DNA of 64,000 nt from an uncultured Anaeroplasmataceae bacterium (GTDB taxonomy: Bacteria; Bacillota_I; Bacilli_A; Acholeplasmatales; Anaeroplasmataceae). Below, piece by piece: positions 44,561 through 53,401 of the stretch. The stretch spans positions 1-64,000 of the forward strand of contig CAJTTN010000001.1 in NCBI GenBank assembly GCA_910579215.1, read 5' to 3'. Positions within the stretch are counted from its first letter, which is position 1. Each line of letters opens with the position of its first letter. The notes under the pieces are model-generated. The model saw only the letters and a list, made by a program, of their open reading frames with translations, had not been told where the DNA came from and ran no database searches. The position numbers and the translations under genes are program-made.

Positions 44561-44899
44561 ATGGGAAAAAATAACATTAGAAAAGAAGAACAAACATCAC
44601 AAAAAAATACTCCACTTATGTCAATCTTTCGTGTCATCATATTGATTGCGTTTGTGGTTGTTATGTCATGTACAATTTTATATTTTGTTGAAATGAATAG
44701 TGATAATAAATCTTATTTTACAATTCATTTTGCTTTGCCCCTGATCCTTTTTATGGTAGGAATTATTGCACTCTTTATGGCTATGCTTTCTAAAAAAAGC
44801 TTGACAGGGGAGAGTAAGGGCGATAATCTAATGATAGTCGTTGGCATCCTTTTAATGGTTTGCTCCGTCATAGCATTAGTTTGGTCTTATTTTAATTAA
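44561..44899 (+). CDS. Small three-helix membrane protein of unknown function
   Basis: The 112-residue protein has a hydrophilic first 20 residues and three hydrophobic segments (about 26-46, 54-76 and 86-108). AGGAG precedes the ATG, 23 bp after the hydrolase stop. Family not recognised. Confidence 0.6.
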   Translation: MGKNNIRKEEQTSQKNTPLMSIFRVIILIAFVVVMSCTILYFVEMNSDNKSYFTIHFALPLILFMVGIIALFMAMLSKKSLTGESKGDNLMIVVGILLMVCSVIALVWSYFN

Positions 44900-44905
44900 G
44901 ATATA

Positions 44906-44934
44906 TTTACTTTTGCTTTAAAATATGGTATAGT
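44906..44934 (+). promoter_or_regulatory. Promoter of the structured RNA
   Basis: TTTACT (44906-44911), 17-bp spacer, TATAGT (44929-44934). The predicted start, 44941, is exactly the first base of the closing stem of the RNA. Confidence 0.6.
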
Positions 44935-44940
44935 TAAATT

Positions 44941-45144
44941 GCTAGGAAGATGGCCGCGAAGCTCAAACAATAAGAAAGCGAATCTGAGAGGAAACAGGTG
45001 ATGTGTTCTTAACATCGTGTACTAGAACCCTAAATGTTACTAAGAGAGGATTCAAAGGTAGAAGATTTTAGTCTTCTCGACCTTCCTAGCTCTATTTATG
45101 TAGATAAAACACAGAAAGATTTCATTGGTTTCTGTGTTTTTTTT
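44941..45144 (+). ncRNA. Candidate free-standing structured RNA of unknown family
   Basis: Between the 44561 gene and the helicase gene lie 354 bp without any convincing reading frame. GCTAGGAAG (44941-44949) is perfectly complementary to CTTCCTAGC (45082-45090), enclosing about 130 bases. Inside are GAATC/GATTC pairing (about 44980 with 45049), a hairpin gatgt/acatc around 'gttctta' (about 45000-45017) and a hairpin agaaga/tcttct (about 45060-45077). A promoter places the start on the first stem base, and a strong terminator (45106-45144) follows. The helicase has its own promoter afterwards, so this looks like a separate RNA gene. I could not match it to T-box, SRP, tmRNA, RNase P or common riboswitch consensus patterns. 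Confidence 0.6.
45106..45144 (+). terminator. Rho-independent terminator of the structured RNA
   Basis: AAAACACAGAAA (45106-45117) pairs with TTTCTGTGTTTT (45129-45140), followed by T residues to 45144. Confidence 0.85.
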
Positions 45145-45201
45145 GTTTACCTATTAAGAATATGATTCTTTTATATATTTATGTTAGAAATTTCTTTTTC
45201 C

Positions 45202-45230
45202 TTGTTTTATGTCGAATATTTTGTTATAAT
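45202..45230 (+). promoter_or_regulatory. Promoter of the helicase operon
   Basis: TTGTTT (45202-45207), 17-bp spacer and TATAAT (45225-45230), downstream of the RNA terminator. Confidence 0.7.
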
Positions 45231-45253
45231 AAAATAGTTATGGAGTTTAAAGT

Positions 45254-46852
45254 ATGAAAGATTTTTTAAATATGAAAATAGATGCAGCTATTTCCTCTGC
45301 ACTTGAAGAAATGAATATTGTAAAGCCTACACCCATTCAGGAGGAAGCTATTCCTCATCTGCTTGTAGGTAAGGATGTAATAGGCCAAGCACAAACAGGT
45401 ACTGGAAAAACATTTGCCTATGCTATTCCAATGCTTGAAAAAATAGATGTATCCTCTTTGGTGATACAAGCATTAGTAATGTGTCCAACAAGAGAATTAT
45501 CCTTACAGGTTTGTAAGGAAATTGAGAAGCTTGCTAAAAATCTCAAGGTAAAGGTTGCTGCAATTTACGGAGGAGAATCCTATGATAAACAGTTTAAGGC
45601 TCTTGCAAAGCGCCCACAAATCATCATAGGAACCCCAGGAAGAATTATAGATCATATTGAACGTGGAACCTTGAAATTGAAGAATGTTTCTTATTTGGTA
45701 TTAGATGAAGCAGATGAAATGCTAAAAATGGGATTTGAGCAGGATATGGAAACTATTTTAAAAGAGGTTCCTAAGGAAAGACAGACCTCTTTATTTTCTG
45801 CTACCCTTCCTTCTTGGGTTCGTATGGCGAGTACCAAATATATGATACAGCCTGTTACCATAAGGATTGAGAATAAAACCTTGACCGTAGATAGAATAAA
45901 GGAAGTTTTATACTACGTTAAAAAGGAGCAAAAAAAGGATCTTTTGTTACGTGTTTTAGATTTTTATCAATTATCCTCTGTCATGATTTTTGCAAATACA
46001 AAGGCTATGGTGGATGAATTGGTTTTATATCTTCAGGAAAGACATTTCAATGTTGATGGTCTTCATGGCGATTTAAAGCAGATGAGTCGTGATCGAGTTA
46101 TGCAATCCTTTAGATTAGGGTCCATCGGAATTATGATTGCTACTGATGTTGCGGCTCGAGGAATCGATATAGATGATATTGAGGCAATTATAAATTTTGA
46201 TATTCCTCAAGAAAATGAAATTTATGTGCATCGAATCGGAAGGACTGGTCGTGCAGGAAAGACAGGCTTAGCAATTACATTAGCTACAACTAGACAAAAG
46301 AAGAGAATAGAAGAAATAGAGATGTATACGAAATCTAAGTTTGATGTTGCAGAGATTCCTACCCCTAAGCAAATTCAAACTAGATATCAAAAAAATATAA
46401 CAGAAAGAATATTAAATGGCTTAGAGGATGCAGCGAATAATCATACCTTTGATAATTTGCTACTTGATTTATCAAGAAAAACAACAGATCCTACTCCTAT
46501 TATTATTCGCTTACTAGAGCTTCTTGGAGAAAATGAAAAAAGAGTGTATACTCCTATTGATACAGTTAGACCAAGAGTTAAGCCAGACGTAAATCGTCCT
46601 GTATCCAATTGGGTATATGTTAGCTTAAATGTTGGAAGCAAAGAAAATGTTCGTCCTAACCAATTAGTAAATTATTTACATGATACAATAACTATTCATA
46701 GAGAGCATATTGGAAAAATCGTGATTCAAAAGGAAGCTACCTATTTAGAGGTTCATTATCAGGCTTTAAAGTACTTTAAGGAATTATCTAAAAAAAAGTA
46801 TATGGGGAAGCCAATTTCTTATAAACAGGTTAGGGCGCTTCCAAAGAGATAG
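45254..46852 (+). CDS. DEAD-box RNA helicase with DbpA-type RNA-binding domain
   Basis: The 532-residue protein has the two helicase domains: Q motif 'KPTPIQEEAIPHLL', Walker A 'AQTGTGKT', 'PTRELSLQV', DEAD in 'VLDEADEML', SAT in 'LFSATLP', and 'HRIGRTGRAGKTG'. The last 75 residues ('NWVYVSLNVGSKENVRPNQL...') match the DbpA RNA-binding domain, which in DbpA/YxiN recognises 23S rRNA hairpin 92. Ribosome assembly is the likely job, in keeping with rsmD as the next gene. Confidence 0.93.
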   Translation: MKDFLNMKIDAAISSALEEMNIVKPTPIQEEAIPHLLVGKDVIGQAQTGTGKTFAYAIPMLEKIDVSSLVIQALVMCPTRELSLQVCKEIEKLAKNLKVKVAAIYGGESYDKQFKALAKRPQIIIGTPGRIIDHIERGTLKLKNVSYLVLDEADEMLKMGFEQDMETILKEVPKERQTSLFSATLPSWVRMASTKYMIQPVTIRIENKTLTVDRIKEVLYYVKKEQKKDLLLRVLDFYQLSSVMIFANTKAMVDELVLYLQERHFNVDGLHGDLKQMSRDRVMQSFRLGSIGIMIATDVAARGIDIDDIEAIINFDIPQENEIYVHRIGRTGRAGKTGLAITLATTRQKKRIEEIEMYTKSKFDVAEIPTPKQIQTRYQKNITERILNGLEDAANNHTFDNLLLDLSRKTTDPTPIIIRLLELLGENEKRVYTPIDTVRPRVKPDVNRPVSNWVYVSLNVGSKENVRPNQLVNYLHDTITIHREHIGKIVIQKEATYLEVHYQALKYFKELSKKKYMGKPISYKQVRALPKR

Positions 46853-46865
46853 GGGGGTACGCTGA

Positions 46866-47402
46866 ATGCGTGTTGTTGCTGGAAAATATCGACATCGTAT
46901 TATTCAAATGACACAACTAGATACAACAAGGGAGACCCAGGATTTAGTTCGTGGAGCTATCTTTAATATGATAGGTCCTTATTTTGAAGGAGGTACAGCC
47001 TTGGATTTATTTTCTGGTAGTGGTGCTATGGGAATTGAGGCTCTATCTAGAGGAATACAAAAGGTCCATTTCAATGATGTTGTAGCAGAGGCAATAGCTA
47101 TAACGAAGGCGAATTGTACAAATTTAAAAATAGAGAATGCTAGTTTTTCTATTTTAGATTACAAAGATTTTCTAAAACAAACCAATCTTCAATGGGATAT
47201 TATTTTCTTAGATCCTCCTTATAAAATGGATCAAGCAGAAGAATTACTAAGAACTGTTCTTCCGTATGTAACTCATAATGGAAGAATAGTTTATGAGCTT
47301 GCCATAGCTACAGAATATCCCTTAGAACTAGGCTCTTTAAAACTGATAAAAAATAAAACTTATGGAATTAAAAGAGTTTTGGTTTATGAAATGCAGGTGT
47401 AA
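46866..47402 (+). CDS. rsmD: 16S rRNA (guanine966-N2)-methyltransferase
   Basis: The 178-residue protein starts 'MRVVAGKYRHRII' and contains 'VRGAIFNMIG', SAM-binding 'ALDLFSGSGAMGIEALSRG' and the catalytic 'IIFLDPPYK' (N/DPPY motif), all typical of RsmD. It follows the helicase gene by 13 bp. Confidence 0.93.
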   Translation: MRVVAGKYRHRIIQMTQLDTTRETQDLVRGAIFNMIGPYFEGGTALDLFSGSGAMGIEALSRGIQKVHFNDVVAEAIAITKANCTNLKIENASFSILDYKDFLKQTNLQWDIIFLDPPYKMDQAEELLRTVLPYVTHNGRIVYELAIATEYPLELGSLKLIKNKTYGIKRVLVYEMQV

Positions 47403-47404
47403 GT

Positions 47405-48424
47405 ATGAGTTATAAGGATGTCTTTTTTGAATTGAAAAAGGCAATGCAAACTTTAAATAAAAAACATACCTTTGAAAAATTTAATTCTATGAATTTTTTC
47501 TTTCTTGTAGACGAGCATTCTAAGGGAATAATCGTATTTAATAATCAAGGCCTAGAGGATGCCCTTTCTTTAACTATTTATTTTGGAGATAAAGGAATAA
47601 ATTACTTAGTCGATAGCTATATGTCTGCCTCAGGATTGTTACACAATGCCGTATTTGCAGATATGGTCATTTTATCCTTAGTGAAAAGAAAGGACCTTGT
47701 CGCTGAAGATTTTGCTTATTATAAAAAGCATAAAATTAGAATAGCTCAAGAAAATAATTTACTTGCTTGTGAGTTTAAAGAGGGGTATGCATATCAATAT
47801 TTAAATTTACCTAGGCTTAGAAAGGTAATTACCTATCTGTATTATCTTACAAGCTTAATCGATAATGAGCTAGAGGATATAGAAGACTGCTTCAAAGAGG
47901 ATAAGATTGTTTTAGCAGGCTTTGATACTAAAAATTTTTTATATGAGGTGAAATATACTGCTGATGTTTCTTTATCTAAGCTTCCCGCCTTTAAAAGAGA
48001 AGACCATGATTTTATTGAGGAATATAAAGAAACTACATATATTGATGATGTTTGCTATATTGGAAGATATTTTGAACCTATAAAAGAAGATACTAATCTC
48101 TATTACGACACTATTTTTTTGGCATACTATGAAAAAAATGGAAAGCAGATTATGGAAAAGCTTCCCTGTAAGCCACATCAGTTTTTAGAATATAGTAAAG
48201 GATTTTTAGATTCAGTATTTAAGGAAGTTGGAGTTCCCACACGTATTGTTTTAAACCATAGACATATGATGTCATTTTTATTTAAGACATTGGCAGAGTT
48301 AAATATAGAAGTAGATTTTCAACGAGAACCTGCTCCTTTAGATTCTATATTTATTGATTATATCAGTCAAAAGCTAGAAGAGAAAGAGGAAGGAGAAAAG
48401 AAGACCACAGTCTTTGTGTCATAG
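47405..48424 (+). CDS. Uncharacterised cytoplasmic protein
   Basis: The 339-residue soluble protein has no signal or membrane segment. The C-terminal part ('PTRIVLNHRHMMSFLFKTLA', 'VDFQREPAPLDSI') recalls the DUF6930/DUF7309 type found in Bacillota, but this is a weak by-eye match. It is tightly spaced after rsmD and one base before the nucleotidase gene, so it belongs to the operon. Function unknown. Confidence 0.6.
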   Translation: MSYKDVFFELKKAMQTLNKKHTFEKFNSMNFFFLVDEHSKGIIVFNNQGLEDALSLTIYFGDKGINYLVDSYMSASGLLHNAVFADMVILSLVKRKDLVAEDFAYYKKHKIRIAQENNLLACEFKEGYAYQYLNLPRLRKVITYLYYLTSLIDNELEDIEDCFKEDKIVLAGFDTKNFLYEVKYTADVSLSKLPAFKREDHDFIEEYKETTYIDDVCYIGRYFEPIKEDTNLYYDTIFLAYYEKNGKQIMEKLPCKPHQFLEYSKGFLDSVFKEVGVPTRIVLNHRHMMSFLFKTLAELNIEVDFQREPAPLDSIFIDYISQKLEEKEEGEKKTTVFVS

Positions 48425-48425
48425 G

Positions 48426-49922
48426 ATGAAAAAACTGATTTTTTTATTTTTGGGTTGCATATTATGTACAAGTTGTACAATTCTTAAGGATAGTAGCTTA
48501 GAAGATAATTTAGTTCCCATAGAAATAATAGAAATGAATGACATACACGGTCATATTGAAGATGAAGGAAAGTATGGAGGCTTAGCTAGAGCAAATACTT
48601 TAATTCAAGATATTCGAAATGAAACTAAAGAGGATAACACAGTTTTAATAGGCAATGGCGATATGCTTCAGGAAACAGCAATTTCAAGAGTCAGCTATGG
48701 CAGAGTAGTAATTGATGCCATGACCCAAATGAAGTTTGATATGATGGGGGTTGGCAATCATGAATTTGATTGGGGCTTTGAAAAAATATTGGCCTATTTT
48801 GATGGAAACAAGGAAAATGGTGAGGCAGGCTTTCCTCTTGTAAATTCAAATATTTATTATGAAGATAAGCTGATTGAGAAGGATAATACAGTCTCAAAGC
48901 TTTTAGTAGAAAAGGAAAATGTGAAGGTAGGTATGGTTTCCTATATTGGCAATTTAGCCTCCTCTATTAATGCGAATATGCTAGAGGGATATACGTTTAA
49001 GGCCCAAGCCTCAGATATTGCTCAAAGTGTGAGTACGCTAGGGAAAGAATTAAAGCTTTTAGGTGCAGATATTATCATTGTCAATATTCACGGGGGAGAA
49101 GCCTCCTCCTGTATAGATTATGAGGTAAATAATTTATTGGCACAACTAAAATATGGAGACTCCTATCTAGTGGATGCTGTTATTAATGGACATACGCATA
49201 CGCTACAGGAAGCTTTAATTAAAAGAGAAGCTGGAGCTAGTCTGCCAATCATTCAATCTAGTGGCAAGCTAGAAGCCTTTGGTAGAATAGATTTAAAGTA
49301 TGATGTAGAAAAGAAACAGGTGATAGAAGTTTCTACTAGTCATGTTTATACGTCTACAAGTCGAATTTCTGATCCCAAGGTAGACACAATCATTGAAAAG
49401 CATTACCTTGCATCTAAACCGATTTTAGAAGAGGTATATTGTAAGAATGAGCAGTATATCAATCGCTATGATCAAAAGTTCCAGGAATATGCATTGCGCG
49501 TTATGATGGCTGCTACTAACGCAACAGCTGCCTGCTGTAATACAGGAGCCTTTAGGAATAATGTTGCTGCTGGTGATTTTGATTTTAAAGCTCTTTATGC
49601 CTTAAATCCATTTGATAATCACATTATTTTATGTGAAATTTCTGGATTAAACTTGAAACGCTTCTATGATGCCAATTCGAATTATGAAATGGTTTTTACA
49701 AGGGATTTTGGTAGCTCGATTGCGGTTGATCAAACCTACACTCTAGCTATTGTGGATTACGTTTACTTTGGCAATTATTTTGCAGGCTATCGAACTTCAG
49801 AATTTACAGATACAAATTTAATTGTAAGAGATTTGTTGATGGAGGATTTGCGACTTCGGAAGAATGAGGGTTTCAAGCTTTCGCGAGATTATCAAAATGT
49901 TTTGATTTCTCCTACTGTATAA
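48426..49922 (+). CDS. Surface 5'-nucleotidase / 2',3'-cyclic phosphodiesterase family lipoprotein
   Basis: The 498-residue protein has a lipoprotein signal (lipobox LCTSC, Cys about 17). The metallophosphatase domain shows 'IEMNDIHGHIEDEG', 'VLIGNGDMLQ', 'GVGNHEFDWG', 'IVNIHGGE' and 'INGHTHTLQE', the five metal-binding blocks. A 5'-nucleotidase C-terminal substrate domain ('ACCNTGAFRNNVAAGDFDF', 'NPFDNHIILCEISG') follows. It would release phosphate or nucleosides outside the cell. ATG 48426 comes one base after the previous stop, so translation is coupled; the GTG at 48414 gives a non-basic N-terminal extension. Confidence 0.88.
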   Translation: MKKLIFLFLGCILCTSCTILKDSSLEDNLVPIEIIEMNDIHGHIEDEGKYGGLARANTLIQDIRNETKEDNTVLIGNGDMLQETAISRVSYGRVVIDAMTQMKFDMMGVGNHEFDWGFEKILAYFDGNKENGEAGFPLVNSNIYYEDKLIEKDNTVSKLLVEKENVKVGMVSYIGNLASSINANMLEGYTFKAQASDIAQSVSTLGKELKLLGADIIIVNIHGGEASSCIDYEVNNLLAQLKYGDSYLVDAVINGHTHTLQEALIKREAGASLPIIQSSGKLEAFGRIDLKYDVEKKQVIEVSTSHVYTSTSRISDPKVDTIIEKHYLASKPILEEVYCKNEQYINRYDQKFQEYALRVMMAATNATAACCNTGAFRNNVAAGDFDFKALYALNPFDNHIILCEISGLNLKRFYDANSNYEMVFTRDFGSSIAVDQTYTLAIVDYVYFGNYFAGYRTSEFTDTNLIVRDLLMEDLRLRKNEGFKLSRDYQNVLISPTV

Positions 49923-49935
49923 TTGAAAAAATTTC

Positions 49936-49964
49936 TTGAAAAATGGCTGTATAAATGCTAAAAT
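49936..49964 (+). promoter_or_regulatory. Promoter of the T-box operon
   Basis: TTGAAA (49936-49941), 17-bp spacer and TAAAAT (49959-49964). Confidence 0.7.
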
Positions 49965-49970
49965 ACTAGC

Positions 49971-50195
49971 ATAAGATGAAATTGATGAGAAAGAGAAGTA
50001 TCTATGTATTTTTATTTTTCAGCGAGGATGGTTGGTGAAAGCATCCATAAGAACATAGAGAAAGACACTTTAGAGAGCTTTTAAAAAAAGACGTACCAGG
50101 CGTTAACGGACGAATGAAGTGCTAGTTTTATACTAGAAGTAAGGTGGCACCGCGCTTATATACGTCCTTAAATAATTTTTTTAAGGACGTTTTTT
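49971..50195 (+). promoter_or_regulatory. T-box riboswitch leader, tRNA-Asp specific
   Basis: The leader shows Stem I with CTATGT (50002-50007) pairing ACATAG (50053-50058). Below it, the specifier loop is closed by AAAG/CTTT and its 3' side reads AGAAAGACA, giving specifier GAC (50064-50066, Asp) followed by the usual purine. The distal stem GGATG/CATCC follows an AGCGAG bulge. The T-box AAGGTGGCACCGCG (50141-50154) has UGGC, which pairs with a G discriminator as in tRNA-Asp. The terminator ACGTCCTTAA/TTAAGGACGT (50162-50190) ends in T residues to 50195. It reads through when uncharged tRNA-Asp binds. Confidence 0.9.
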
Positions 50196-50221
50196 ATTTC
50201 ATAAAGAATGGGTGATGAATT

Positions 50222-50776
50222 ATAGAAACGAAATTACCAGTAATTAATTTAGGTCGATATGAGCTTAGAACCATCGAAAGAGAGGATTATCTTGACTATT
50301 TTGATATTGGAAAAGACGAGGAAACCTGTAAGCATTTAAATTGGGGACCCTTTCTAAAACCTAAGGAGGCTCTTTGGTGTATAGAGGAGGTTTTTTTGAA
50401 GCGTCCTTTAGCTGGTCTTCCTGCAGGATATGCAATTATAGATAAGACAAACGAAGCGAAAATGATTGGTATGATTGATTTTCATACCTATTATGAAAGT
50501 ATCAATACAGCTGAAATTGGATATATCCTGCATAGAGAGTATTGGAATCAAGGGATAATGACGCGTTGCCTTAAGGAAATGACAAGGATAGGCTTTGAGA
50601 TTTTACACTTAGATAAAATTTTGGTAGGACATACGCTAGGAAATCAATCCTCTAAGCAGGTAATTCTTCAGTGTGGCTATCATTATGAATATCAGTCTTT
50701 AATTAAAATAAAAAATCATGAGCGTATCGCTATGTATTATAGTATGTACTATTATGAATATGAGGAAAGGAAGTAA
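50222..50776 (+). CDS. GNAT (RimJ/RimL-type) acetyltransferase with non-canonical start codon
   Basis: From ATG/GTG/TTG rules the frame would start only at TTG 50396, but it is open back to 50219 and the upstream codons give a normal GNAT N-terminus (ETKLPVINLGRYELRTIER, then 'DYFDIGKDEETCKHLNWGPF'). The GGGTGAT ribosome site (50210-50216) is spaced 5 bases from ATA (50222) and 2 from ATT (50219), so initiation at ATA or ATT is implied, giving about 184 residues. Acetyl-CoA-binding features include 'AEIGYILHREYWNQGIMT'. It lies between the T-box and hisS and may act on aminoacyl or ribosomal substrates; target unknown. Confidence 0.75.
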   Translation: METKLPVINLGRYELRTIEREDYLDYFDIGKDEETCKHLNWGPFLKPKEALWCIEEVFLKRPLAGLPAGYAIIDKTNEAKMIGMIDFHTYYESINTAEIGYILHREYWNQGIMTRCLKEMTRIGFEILHLDKILVGHTLGNQSSKQVILQCGYHYEYQSLIKIKNHERIAMYYSMYYYEYEERK

Positions 50777-50781
50777 TAAAT

Positions 50782-52092
50782 ATGATAACAAAACCCAAGG
50801 GAACCTATGATGTTTTGCCAGATGAGGTCAAAGCTTGGACAAAATTAGAATCTATTATTAGAAGAATTTGTCAAATTTATAATTATAAAGAGATTCGTAC
50901 TCCTATATTTGAATCTAGTAGAGTATTTCACAGAGATGCTTCAGATACATCAGATATGGTGACAAAGGAAACCTACGATTTTTTAGATCGCTCTAATCGT
51001 CAAATTACGCTAAGACCAGAAGGAACAGCTGGAGTTGTAAGAGCATTTATAGAAAATAAGCTCTATGCGCAAAGTCCGATGCAGAAGCTATTCTATTTGG
51101 GACAAATGTTTCGGTATGAACGCCCTCAAAAGGGAAGAAATCGTCAGTTTAATCAATTTGGAGTGGAGGCGTTAGGAAGCGCTGATCCTTTAATAGATGC
51201 TGAGGTAATCGCCTTAGGGACAACCCTAATTAAGGGCTTAGGTTTAAAAAATGTGAAGGTTAAGATTAATAGTATTGGCGATAAGGAATCAAGGGAGGCT
51301 TATAAGAAGGCCTGTGTAGCTTATTTCTCACAATATAAGGACGAGCTATGTGGAGATTGCTTAACAAGATTAGAAAAGAACCCTTTACGTATTTTAGATT
51401 GCAAGGTGGATCGTCATAAGGAATTCTTTTTAAAGGCGCCAAAGATTAAGGATTATTTAAATGAATCCTCCTTATCTCATTTTGAAACTGTATTGAAGGC
51501 TTTAGATGAAATGAAAATTGTTTATGAGATAGAGGACAACCTTGTACGAGGATTAGATTACTATTCTCATACTGTATTTGAGCTAGAGGTAGATATTCCG
51601 GAATTTGGAGCCCAAAATGTAATTGGAGCTGGAGGTAGATATGATACCTTAGTTTCTGATATGGAGGGTCCAGATATTCCAGGGGTTGGCATGGCCTTTG
51701 GCATGGAGCGATTATTGCTAGCTGCCGAGTTTGCCAATAAATCCTTAGGAAAGCCAGACTATTTACATGTTTATTTTATTGCCTTAGGAGAGGCAGCGAA
51801 AAAAGCTTGCCTAACACAAATGAATATATGTAGATTGGGTGGACTATATTGTGACATGGATTATTTGAGTCGTGGGCTTAAGGCGCAATTTAAAACGGCA
51901 GATCAGAATCATGCAATGTTTACATGTATTCTAGGGGATAATGAGCTAGAAGAATTTAAAATTAATATAAAAAATAATGAAACTGAGGAACAGGAAACAA
52001 TTTCAATTTATGATGTGTATCCGTATGTCTTAAATAAAATTAATGCAAAATCTGCTTGTGCAGGATGTAAGGAAAAAGAGGTAAAAGAATGA
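50782..52092 (+). CDS. hisS: Histidyl-tRNA synthetase
   Basis: The 436-residue class II synthetase starts 'KPKGTYDVLPDE', with motif 2 'QMFRYERPQKGRNRQFNQFG', the HisRS-specific 'VRGLDYYSHTVFEL' and 'GAGGRYDTLV' and motif 3 'GVGMAFGMERLLLA', then an anticodon-binding domain. It charges tRNA-His. It is co-transcribed with aspS under the tRNA-Asp T-box, a known pairing in Bacillota. Confidence 0.96.
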   Translation: MITKPKGTYDVLPDEVKAWTKLESIIRRICQIYNYKEIRTPIFESSRVFHRDASDTSDMVTKETYDFLDRSNRQITLRPEGTAGVVRAFIENKLYAQSPMQKLFYLGQMFRYERPQKGRNRQFNQFGVEALGSADPLIDAEVIALGTTLIKGLGLKNVKVKINSIGDKESREAYKKACVAYFSQYKDELCGDCLTRLEKNPLRILDCKVDRHKEFFLKAPKIKDYLNESSLSHFETVLKALDEMKIVYEIEDNLVRGLDYYSHTVFELEVDIPEFGAQNVIGAGGRYDTLVSDMEGPDIPGVGMAFGMERLLLAAEFANKSLGKPDYLHVYFIALGEAAKKACLTQMNICRLGGLYCDMDYLSRGLKAQFKTADQNHAMFTCILGDNELEEFKINIKNNETEEQETISIYDVYPYVLNKINAKSACAGCKEKEVKE

Positions 52093-53390
52093 AAAGAGTA
52101 ATGCTTAAAAATATAGAGCTTGGAAAAGAAAATAAGGTTGCTGGCTTTGTAGAAAATATCCGCAATAAAAAGACTATGTGCTTTATAGTATTAAAGGATG
52201 TCTCTGGAAAGCTACAGCTTACGATTGAAAAGGAAAAGCATCCAGAGCTTATAGAGACCTTAGACCAAATAACAGTAGATAGTGTAATAGAGGCTCAAGG
52301 ACTTATCGTAGAAAGTGAGTATGTAAAGCTAAATCATATGGAGATGTATCCAGATACTATAGTGGTGCATAGTATTGCAGCTCCATCTCCTATTGTTGCT
52401 CCTAAGGGAGAGGAAACAAATATTGATTTGCGCTTGGATTATCGCTGGATAGATTTACGTACAGATAAAAATACCTTGATGTTTCAGGTTCAATCCCATT
52501 TTGTTTCTAAATGTAGAGAATTTTTGTTAAAACGTGATTTTATTGAAATCCATTCTCCAAAGCTAATTGGTGCCGAATCAGAAACTGGAGCGGGAGTATT
52601 TAAGGTAGAGTATTTTGATGGCAATGCGTATCTAGCGCAATCTCCACAATTTTATAAGCAAATGGCCATGGCAGCAGGCTTTGAAAGAATTTTTGAATCT
52701 GGTCCTGTATTTCGTGCAGAAAAATTTGCTTCTCGTAAGCATGCTACTGAATTTACGGGCTTTGATTTAGAATTTTCTTATATTGAATCCTTTCATGATG
52801 TTATGCATATGGAAGAAGAAATGCTGACCTATGCTTTGAAAGCAGTGGCAGAGACTTATGGTGATAAAATAAAAGAAGTATATGGCTTAGATGTGATTGT
52901 TCCAACCCTTCCTTTCCCTGTCATGGATTTAAAGGAGGTTTATGCTGAACTAGAAAAGCGATATGGATATCAGGTCCCAGAGAGTGAAAAAGGAGATTTG
53001 ACTACAGAGGGAGAACGTCTTTGTCAAAGGCTTTCCTTAGATAAATTTGGACACGAATTCTTATTTGTCACAGGATATCATAAAGAGAATAGAGCATTCT
53101 ATCATATGCGTGATGAGCACGATGTTCCTTGTGGATATGATTTAATCTGGAAGGGCTGTGAAATTACTACAGGTGCTCAAAGAGAGCATCGTTATGAAAT
53201 ATTGAAGAAGCAGGCTCTAGAAAAGGGCTTAGAAAAGGATGTTGAATTCTATTTGGATTTCTTCAAATATGGATGTCCTCCTCATGGTGGCTTTGGTATC
53301 GGTGTAGACAGAATTACAATGCTAATCTTTGAAGAGGGAATTAAGGATGCGATGTTTATCTTCCGTGGTCCAGATCGTCTTAATCCATAA
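52089..53390 (+). CDS. aspS: Aspartyl-tRNA synthetase, short archaeal/non-discriminating type
   Basis: The 433-residue class II synthetase has an OB-fold anticodon domain (1-105), motif 2 'GPVFRAEKFASRKHATEFTG' and motif 3 'GGFGIGVDRITMLIF'. At about 430 residues, without the large GAD insertion of bacterial-type AspRS (about 590), it belongs to the archaeal-like class, which often also charges tRNA-Asn. Overlap with hisS is 4 bp (ATGA). Confidence 0.88.
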   Translation: MKRVMLKNIELGKENKVAGFVENIRNKKTMCFIVLKDVSGKLQLTIEKEKHPELIETLDQITVDSVIEAQGLIVESEYVKLNHMEMYPDTIVVHSIAAPSPIVAPKGEETNIDLRLDYRWIDLRTDKNTLMFQVQSHFVSKCREFLLKRDFIEIHSPKLIGAESETGAGVFKVEYFDGNAYLAQSPQFYKQMAMAAGFERIFESGPVFRAEKFASRKHATEFTGFDLEFSYIESFHDVMHMEEEMLTYALKAVAETYGDKIKEVYGLDVIVPTLPFPVMDLKEVYAELEKRYGYQVPESEKGDLTTEGERLCQRLSLDKFGHEFLFVTGYHKENRAFYHMRDEHDVPCGYDLIWKGCEITTGAQREHRYEILKKQALEKGLEKDVEFYLDFFKYGCPPHGGFGIGVDRITMLIFEEGIKDAMFIFRGPDRLNP

Positions 53391-53401
53391 AGGAGGCTTC
53401 T

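Noticed and set aside
44941..45090. Riboswitch controlling the DEAD-box helicase
   Set aside because: The terminator at 45106-45144 is followed by a separate consensus promoter (45202-45230) for the helicase, so cis control is not needed. Not fully excluded, as readthrough is possible.
50064..50068. T-box specifier CAC (His)
   Set aside because: CAC would place its last base in the closing CTTT helix; the loop geometry and the UGGC T-box both fit GAC and tRNA-Asp.
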